The position numbers and the translations under genes were made by a program. The notes below the pieces were generated by a model. It ran no database searches and was not told the DNA's origin. It saw only the letters and a program-made list of their open reading frames with translations. A DNA stretch of 35,741 nucleotides. Source: an uncultured Bacteroidia bacterium. GTDB taxonomy: Bacteria; Bacteroidota; Bacteroidia; Bacteroidales; UBA932. The stretch covers positions 1 through 35,741 of the forward strand of contig CADAJF010000021.1 of assembly GCA_902788175.1 (NCBI GenBank), in the 5' to 3' direction. Below, one piece after another: positions 32,559 to 35,741 of this stretch (positions within the stretch are counted from its first letter, which is position 1; each line of letters starts with the position of its first letter).

Positions 32559-32669
32559 AAAAGCCCGCCGCAGGCGGGAGGGATGCCGCGCAGCGGAATC
32601 CCAGGTGGGGATTTGCAAAAGCCCACCGCAGGCGGGAGGGATGCCGCGCAGCGGAATCCCGGGTGGGGA
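32554..32669. repeat. 58-bp tandem duplication with two hairpins per copy
   Basis: Copies at 32554-32611 and 32612-32669 differ at only a couple of positions. Each holds TTTGCAAAAG, a stem CCCGCC-GCA-GGCGGG (first copy perfect, second with one change), and a stem GGGATGCCGC/GCGGAATCCC with one mismatch pair. This looks like a mosaic REP-type element, distinct from the repeats around 1845-3345. No gene is credible across 32498-32681. Confidence 0.8.
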
Positions 32670-32681
32670 AGGGACAGCGCT

Positions 32682-32711
32682 AGAAAAAGCCCGGCAGGGT
32701 GGGCCGGGCTT
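32682..32711 (-). terminator. Intrinsic terminator of the NfeD-flotillin-HTH operon
   Basis: On the minus strand AAGCCCGGC (32711-32703) pairs with GCCGGGCTT (32695-32687) around seven bases. A T run follows (32688-32684). It lies eight bases after the HTH stop. Confidence 0.9.
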
Positions 32712-32718
32712 GGAGAGG

Positions 32719-32925
32719 TTAATCGTCGGGCTGGAATTCCAATAGGTCGCCCGGTTGGCATTCAAGGGCCTTGCACAGGCTTTCGAGCGTGGACAGGCGT
32801 ATGGCCTTGGCCTTCCCGGTTTTGAGGATGGACAAATTGGCTTCGGTGATGCCCACTTTGGCCGCCAGTTCGCGGGAGGTCATCTTGCGAAGGATCAACT
32901 TGTCAATATTCACTATGATAGCCAT
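32719..32925 (-). CDS. Small XRE/YozG-like helix-turn-helix regulator
   Basis: This 68-residue protein (MAIIVNIDKLILRKMTSRELAAKVGITEANLSILKTGKAKAIRL...) is almost entirely a Cro/CI-type HTH domain. The two HTH helices are SRELAAKVG and EANLSILKTGK. The following STLESLCKALECQPGDLLEF is the usual fifth-helix signature. It starts eight bases after the flotillin stop and ends at a terminator, so it is the last gene of the NfeD-flotillin operon. YozG-like regulators often sit next to membrane protein genes; its target here is unknown. Confidence 0.88.
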   Translation of the reverse strand: MAIIVNIDKLILRKMTSRELAAKVGITEANLSILKTGKAKAIRLSTLESLCKALECQPGDLLEFQPDD

Positions 32926-32933
32926 AGCGCATC

Positions 32934-34322
32934 CTACTTTTCAGCCTCTGTGGGCTGGGGCTGTTCGTCGGCCTTGGGGCCCTTCAGGAAGGAAGGGAGC
33001 TCCATGCCGGCCATGTTGAAGAGCTCGTTGAGCGGGGGAACGGACTTCATCATGCCGGAGATGAAGTTGGACGTGGCGGTTTTCCCGTCTGTGCCATTAC
33101 CGGTATCCCACACAGTGACCTTGTCGATGTTGATGCCCTTGACGGCTTCCACCTGGGTCTTCACAAGCTCGGGGAGTTTGTCGGCGATCATCATCAGGAC
33201 GGCCTTCTGGGCATCGCCTTCTGCGGCACCTACCAGGTTCTTGAAACCGTCGGCCTGCTTGGTGAGGATTTCCAGCATACCCTTTGCCTGGGCGTCCATT
33301 TTGGCGAAGATAGCGTCTGCCTCACCCTTTGCCTTGCGGCGAATCTGTTCGGCTTCGGCTTCGGCCTCGATGATTTTCTTCTGCTTGTCAATCTCTGCCG
33401 CCACCACGATATTGGCCTTCTGGGTGGCCTCTTCGCGCTGGGCGCGGGCAAGTTCGGCATCGCGCTCACTCTGATAGGCCTCTTCCAGGGCCTTTGCAGC
33501 CTGCACCTTTTCCGCGGCTACGGCCAGGCGGACTGCCTCTGCGGTCTTCTGGCGGCGAAGGGCGTCGGAGTTTGCGATCTCGATCTTGGCGCTGTTCTCA
33601 CCCTTGACAGCATCTGCATCGGCGGCGGCCACGTTGATACGGGTGTCTTTGTCGGCCATGGCCTTGCCGGTTTCACCGTAACGGTTCTGTTCCGCCACGC
33701 TCTTTTTGGCGTCGTTGATGGCCTTGGCGGCAGCTTCCTTACCCAGGGCCTCGATGTAGCCGGACTCGTCACGGATATCCGTCACGTTCACGTTGATGAG
33801 CTTGAGGCCAATCTTGCGGAGCTCGGCCTCCACGTTGGTGGAAACGTTGGCCAGGAATTTGTCGCGGTCCGCGTTGATTTCCTCAATATCCATGGTGGCA
33901 ATCACCAGACGCAGCTGGCCGAAGAGGATATCGGTGGCGATGTTCTGGATGCTGTCCACGGAAAGGCCCAGCAGGCGCTCTGCGGCGTTGGTCATGTTCT
34001 CCGGCTCCGTAGAGATACCCACGGTAAAGCGGCAGGGAACGTCCACGCGGATATTCTGCTTGGAAAGGGCGTTGGTGAGGTTGCACTCGATGGAAATGGG
34101 CTTGAGGTCCAGGAAGGCATAGTCCTGGAAAACAGGCCAGATAAAGGCGGCGCCGCCATGGATACAACGGGCCGATGTAATGGAACCGGTGGCATTCTTG
34201 CCGGTTTTACCATAGATGACAAGAATCTTGTCCGAGGGGCAGCGGCGATAGCGCTTGAGGATGGCCGCCAGGGTGACGAACACCACGGCCACCAGAATAA
34301 GGATAAGGTACAGCTGAGTCAT
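32934..34322 (-). CDS. Flotillin-like SPFH-domain membrane scaffold protein (YuaG/FloT type)
   Basis: This 462-residue protein begins with one membrane helix (QLYLILILVAVVFVTLAAIL) followed by a basic RYRRCPSDKILVIYG. The SPFH/Band 7 domain follows (about residues 30-190; GGAAFIWPVFQDYAFLDLKPISIE, VPCRFTVGIS, IVATMDIEEINADRDKFL). A long Ala/Glu/Lys/Gln coiled coil (about 200-340, AEAEAEQIRRKAKGEADAIF) and a C-terminal segment with Pro/Gly and DKVTVWDTGNG complete it, as in YuaG. Flotillins organise membrane microdomains in cooperation with an NfeD partner, which is encoded three bases upstream. It shares a transcript with the HTH gene. Confidence 0.95.
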   Translation of the reverse strand: MTQLYLILILVAVVFVTLAAILKRYRRCPSDKILVIYGKTGKNATGSITSARCIHGGAAFIWPVFQDYAFLDLKPISIECNLTNALSKQNIRVDVPCRFTVGISTEPENMTNAAERLLGLSVDSIQNIATDILFGQLRLVIATMDIEEINADRDKFLANVSTNVEAELRKIGLKLINVNVTDIRDESGYIEALGKEAAAKAINDAKKSVAEQNRYGETGKAMADKDTRINVAAADADAVKGENSAKIEIANSDALRRQKTAEAVRLAVAAEKVQAAKALEEAYQSERDAELARAQREEATQKANIVVAAEIDKQKKIIEAEAEAEQIRRKAKGEADAIFAKMDAQAKGMLEILTKQADGFKNLVGAAEGDAQKAVLMMIADKLPELVKTQVEAVKGINIDKVTVWDTGNGTDGKTATSNFISGMMKSVPPLNELFNMAGMELPSFLKGPKADEQPQPTEAEK

Positions 34323-34325
34323 AAT

Positions 34326-34934
34326 TTATACGGTATAAGTGTTGATTTCTTCTACAAGGACGGTATTGGAGTCCATGGTATCCACCACGCGGATAGGAGT
34401 GCCGGTGGGAAGGGGCTGCTCGCTCTCTGAGATGGCATCGTATTCCCGTACGGCACCGGAGATGGTGATTTGCACTTTTCCCATGCCGCTGCGTGCGGGG
34501 GGTATGGTAAGATACACCTTTCCTTCGCATCCGGCGGCCGATTTCTGCAGATTGATGTTTCCGCTCTGCTGCATGCCGGCGAGCCATTTGAAGAGGTACA
34601 TGACGGCCGCCACCAGTGCTACGCCGATAAGGGCCGACACGAAGATGAGGAGGGCCTTGGAAGGGATGCTCTCCTGCAGGAGGATGGCGCTCCAGCCAAA
34701 ACCCAGGATGAAGTTGACAAAGTTGCGGAAGGTGTAGAGATTGGAGCCTCCTTCTATATTGGAAAGGTCACTCCCGTCCATGGACGTATCTACATCCACG
34801 TCAAAGTCCGAGTCCGCGTCCGCTCCCACGAAAGTGAGGATGCTCTGGATGATGAAGATGAAGGAGGCGGCCAGGGTAACGCCCCACAGGATTTTCATAA
34901 CAAGGCTGAGATCAGCCCACCAAGTTGCGATCAT
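34326..34934 (-). CDS. NfeD/YuaF-family membrane protein, flotillin partner
   Basis: This 202-residue protein has a first membrane helix at ILWGVTLAASFIFIIQSILTFVG. A very acidic stretch follows (ADADSDFDVDVDTSMDGSDLS), then two further helices (NFVNFILGFGWSAILLQ, ALLIFVSALIGVALVAAVMYLF). The cytoplasmic OB-fold domain comes after (GCEGKVYLTIPPARSGMGKVQITISGAVREYDAIS...PTGTPIRVVDTMDSNTVLVEEI). This is the YuaF layout. NfeD proteins are encoded next to flotillins across bacteria and are thought to work with them. It is the first gene of the operon, with its own consensus promoter. Confidence 0.93.
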   Translation of the reverse strand: MIATWWADLSLVMKILWGVTLAASFIFIIQSILTFVGADADSDFDVDVDTSMDGSDLSNIEGGSNLYTFRNFVNFILGFGWSAILLQESIPSKALLIFVSALIGVALVAAVMYLFKWLAGMQQSGNINLQKSAAGCEGKVYLTIPPARSGMGKVQITISGAVREYDAISESEQPLPTGTPIRVVDTMDSNTVLVEEINTYTV

Positions 34935-34960
34935 AAGGCTTTAATAATTGGTTTCTTTTG

Positions 34961-34991
34961 CAAATATAGTAAATATTTATTGATTTGCAAT
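34961..34991 (-). promoter_or_regulatory. Promoter of the NfeD-flotillin operon (ATTG-19-TATATTTG)
   Basis: Minus-strand ATTG (34991-34988), a 19-base spacer and TATATTTG (34968-34961) fit the consensus, giving a ~20-base leader. The 34935-35069 region is very AT-rich compared with its surroundings and carries two divergent promoters. Confidence 0.7.
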
Positions 34992-35039
34992 AAATCTTGG
35001 TGTTTTTTTTGATTATTTTTTTACATGCTCTTTTTTTTT

Positions 35040-35047
35040 TATATTTG
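35040..35047 (+). promoter_or_regulatory. -7 box of the EF-hand-loop protein gene (TATATTTG)
   Basis: TATATTTG follows a T-rich stretch and ends 22 bases before the ATG at 35070. The -33 region is only T-rich. Confidence 0.6.
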
Positions 35048-35069
35048 GGGACACAAAACATTCATTACT

Positions 35070-35531
35070 ATGGCAAACATCAGCGATTTAATTCAGCAAG
35101 TTGTCGGCGCATCTGCCGGCAAGGTAGAAATTCCCGAGAATATCAAGAGCCAGGTCCTTGGCGGCCTTTCTGACTCCATCCTCGGTTCCCTTACCCAAAC
35201 CGCCACCAAGGCCGGCGGCCTGGAGGAAATCAAGAACCTGTTCACCGGCAAGGCAGACGCCGCCACCAGCGGCATCACCGCCCTGGCCGGCAGCCTCTTC
35301 GCCAAGAATGTGCTGGGCAAACTGAATCTGGGTAACCTGGGCACCACCCTGTCCGGCCTCATCCCCGGCATCATGACCAAACTCTCCAGCTTCATCAAGG
35401 ACCAGGACGGAGACGGTGACGTGGATCTCAACGACATTCTCCTCACCCTCAAGGGCGGCAGCGGTGCTGCCGGCGGCCTCCTCGGCGCTGCCACCAGCAT
35501 TCTGGGCGGTCTCTTTGGCAAGAAGAAATAA
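35070..35531 (+). CDS. Small Gly/Ala-rich protein with one EF-hand-type calcium loop
   Basis: I do not recognise the family. The 153-residue protein starts MANISDLIQQVVGASAGKVEIPE. It has a Gly/Leu/Ala-rich helical body (LAGSLFAKNVLGKLNLGNLG) and no signal peptide. Residues 111-122 read DQDGDGDVDLND, which places Asp at EF-hand loop positions 1, 3, 5, 7, 9 and 12 and Gly at 6, so calcium binding is likely. After the loop, a Gly-rich hydrophobic region (GGSGAAGGLLGAATSILGGLFG) ends in KKK. It has its own promoter and terminator and is therefore a single-gene transcript. It could be a dockerin-like or phasin-like protein; neither is supported by further motifs. Confidence 0.85.
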   Translation: MANISDLIQQVVGASAGKVEIPENIKSQVLGGLSDSILGSLTQTATKAGGLEEIKNLFTGKADAATSGITALAGSLFAKNVLGKLNLGNLGTTLSGLIPGIMTKLSSFIKDQDGDGDVDLNDILLTLKGGSGAAGGLLGAATSILGGLFGKKK

Positions 35532-35552
35532 GACAACCCACAGTACAGCAAA

Positions 35553-35584
35553 GGAGCCAGCCAACACGTGCCGGCTCCTTTTTT
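35553..35584 (+). terminator. Terminator of the EF-hand-loop protein gene
   Basis: GGAGCC (35553-35558) pairs with GGCTCC (35573-35578), followed by six T's. It lies 21 bases after the stop. Confidence 0.88.
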
Positions 35585-35642
35585 CTTTCCCCATCGGCAT
35601 GCTTTTAGCGCCCTGGCAATAGGATTTCTGCTTAATAAGGCG

Positions 35643-35650
35643 TATATTTG
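35643..35650 (+). promoter_or_regulatory. -7 box of the guanylyltransferase gene (TATATTTG)
   Basis: TATATTTG ends 12 bases before the ATG at 35663. No good -33 TTTG is seen at 19-21 bases. Confidence 0.55.
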
Positions 35651-35662
35651 CCTACTACAAAC

Positions 35663-35741
35663 ATGGAAAGAATGAATACGCATGTTGTCATTATGGCCGG
35701 TGGTATCGGGAGCAGGCTGTGGCCGCTCTCTACGCCGGATG
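35663..35741 (+). CDS. Mannose-1-phosphate guanylyltransferase, 5' end only
   Basis: Only 26 codons are present (MERMNTHVVIMAGGIGSRLWPLSTPD). The MAGGIGSRLWPLSTP stretch is the nucleotide-binding signature of GDP-mannose pyrophosphorylases, which make GDP-mannose for polysaccharides. A second in-frame ATG at 35672 could be the true start. The rest lies beyond the window, so relation to isomerase-fused (ManC) forms cannot be judged. Confidence 0.8.
   Translation, partial: MERMNTHVVIMAGGIGSRLWPLSTPD

Noticed and set aside
32411-32669. Prophage or integrative element attachment site at tRNA-Ser
   Set aside because: No integrase, no duplicated tRNA 3' end and no phage genes nearby; only short inverted and tandem repeats are present.
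32351-32825. Open frames across tRNA-Ser and the 58-bp repeats (with peptides like SPPGIPLRGIPPACGG)
   Set aside because: They overlap a tRNA and palindromic repeats; duplicated peptides come only from the duplicated DNA.

Overview
The window reads as a piece of chromosome from a Bacteroidota genome, most likely an uncultured GC-rich Bacteroidales. The signs are promoters of the Bacteroidota type (TTG or TTTG, 19-21 bases, then TAnnTTTG), almost no Shine-Dalgarno sequences, lineage families such as a BT_3928-like MauE/DoxX protein, DUF3078, OmpP1/FadL and WbqC, a short ProRS, and the yuaF/flotillin pair. It is mostly core housekeeping DNA with no phage, plasmid or CRISPR signs.

Layout. 1-1761 (-): amino half of a RecB/AddA-like UvrD-family helicase, cut by the window edge. 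1845-3345: a Y1 (HUH) transposase-like RAYT gene bracketed by two arrays of a ~51-bp palindromic repeat. 3409-8480 (-): dnaK, an OmpP1/FadL-like porin and a strange Trp/Tyr-rich lipoprotein. 8624-17130 (+): proS, a DUF3078 protein, then tilS, gpmI, lpxD, lpxC, lpxA and wbqC. 17125-21610 (-): the classic rimP-nusA-infB operon with a terminator-like hairpin in its leader. 21731-24547 (-): MauE/DoxX protein, tmk and an NlpC/P60 endopeptidase. 24605-27334 (-): pnp and rpsO, each preceded by a hairpin with the same CGG triloop. 27474-29698 (-): a ProXp-like deacylase, bcp and sstT. 29770-32358 (+): rpiB, truB, a lipoprotein dipeptide epimerase and a 60-residue membrane protein. 32411-32497: tRNA-Ser(CGA), followed by a long inverted repeat and a 58-bp tandem palindromic repeat. 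32719-34934 (-): NfeD/YuaF, flotillin and a small HTH regulator. 35070-35531 (+): a small EF-hand-loop protein. 35663-end (+): start of a mannose-1-phosphate guanylyltransferase.

Functional links: lpxD/lpxC/lpxA make lipid A precursors; LpxC is a stand-alone protein here rather than the LpxC-FabZ fusion usual in Bacteroides. The short ProRS has no room for an editing insertion, and a free-standing ProXp-type deacylase is encoded in the same window. The NlpC/P60 peptidase and the dipeptide epimerase are consecutive steps of murein peptide breakdown. The best candidates for something undescribed are the RAYT locus with its palindromic arrays, the matched CGG-triloop hairpins about 30 bases before the rpsO and pnp starts, the rimP-operon attenuator-like leader and the two-state leader of gpmI.
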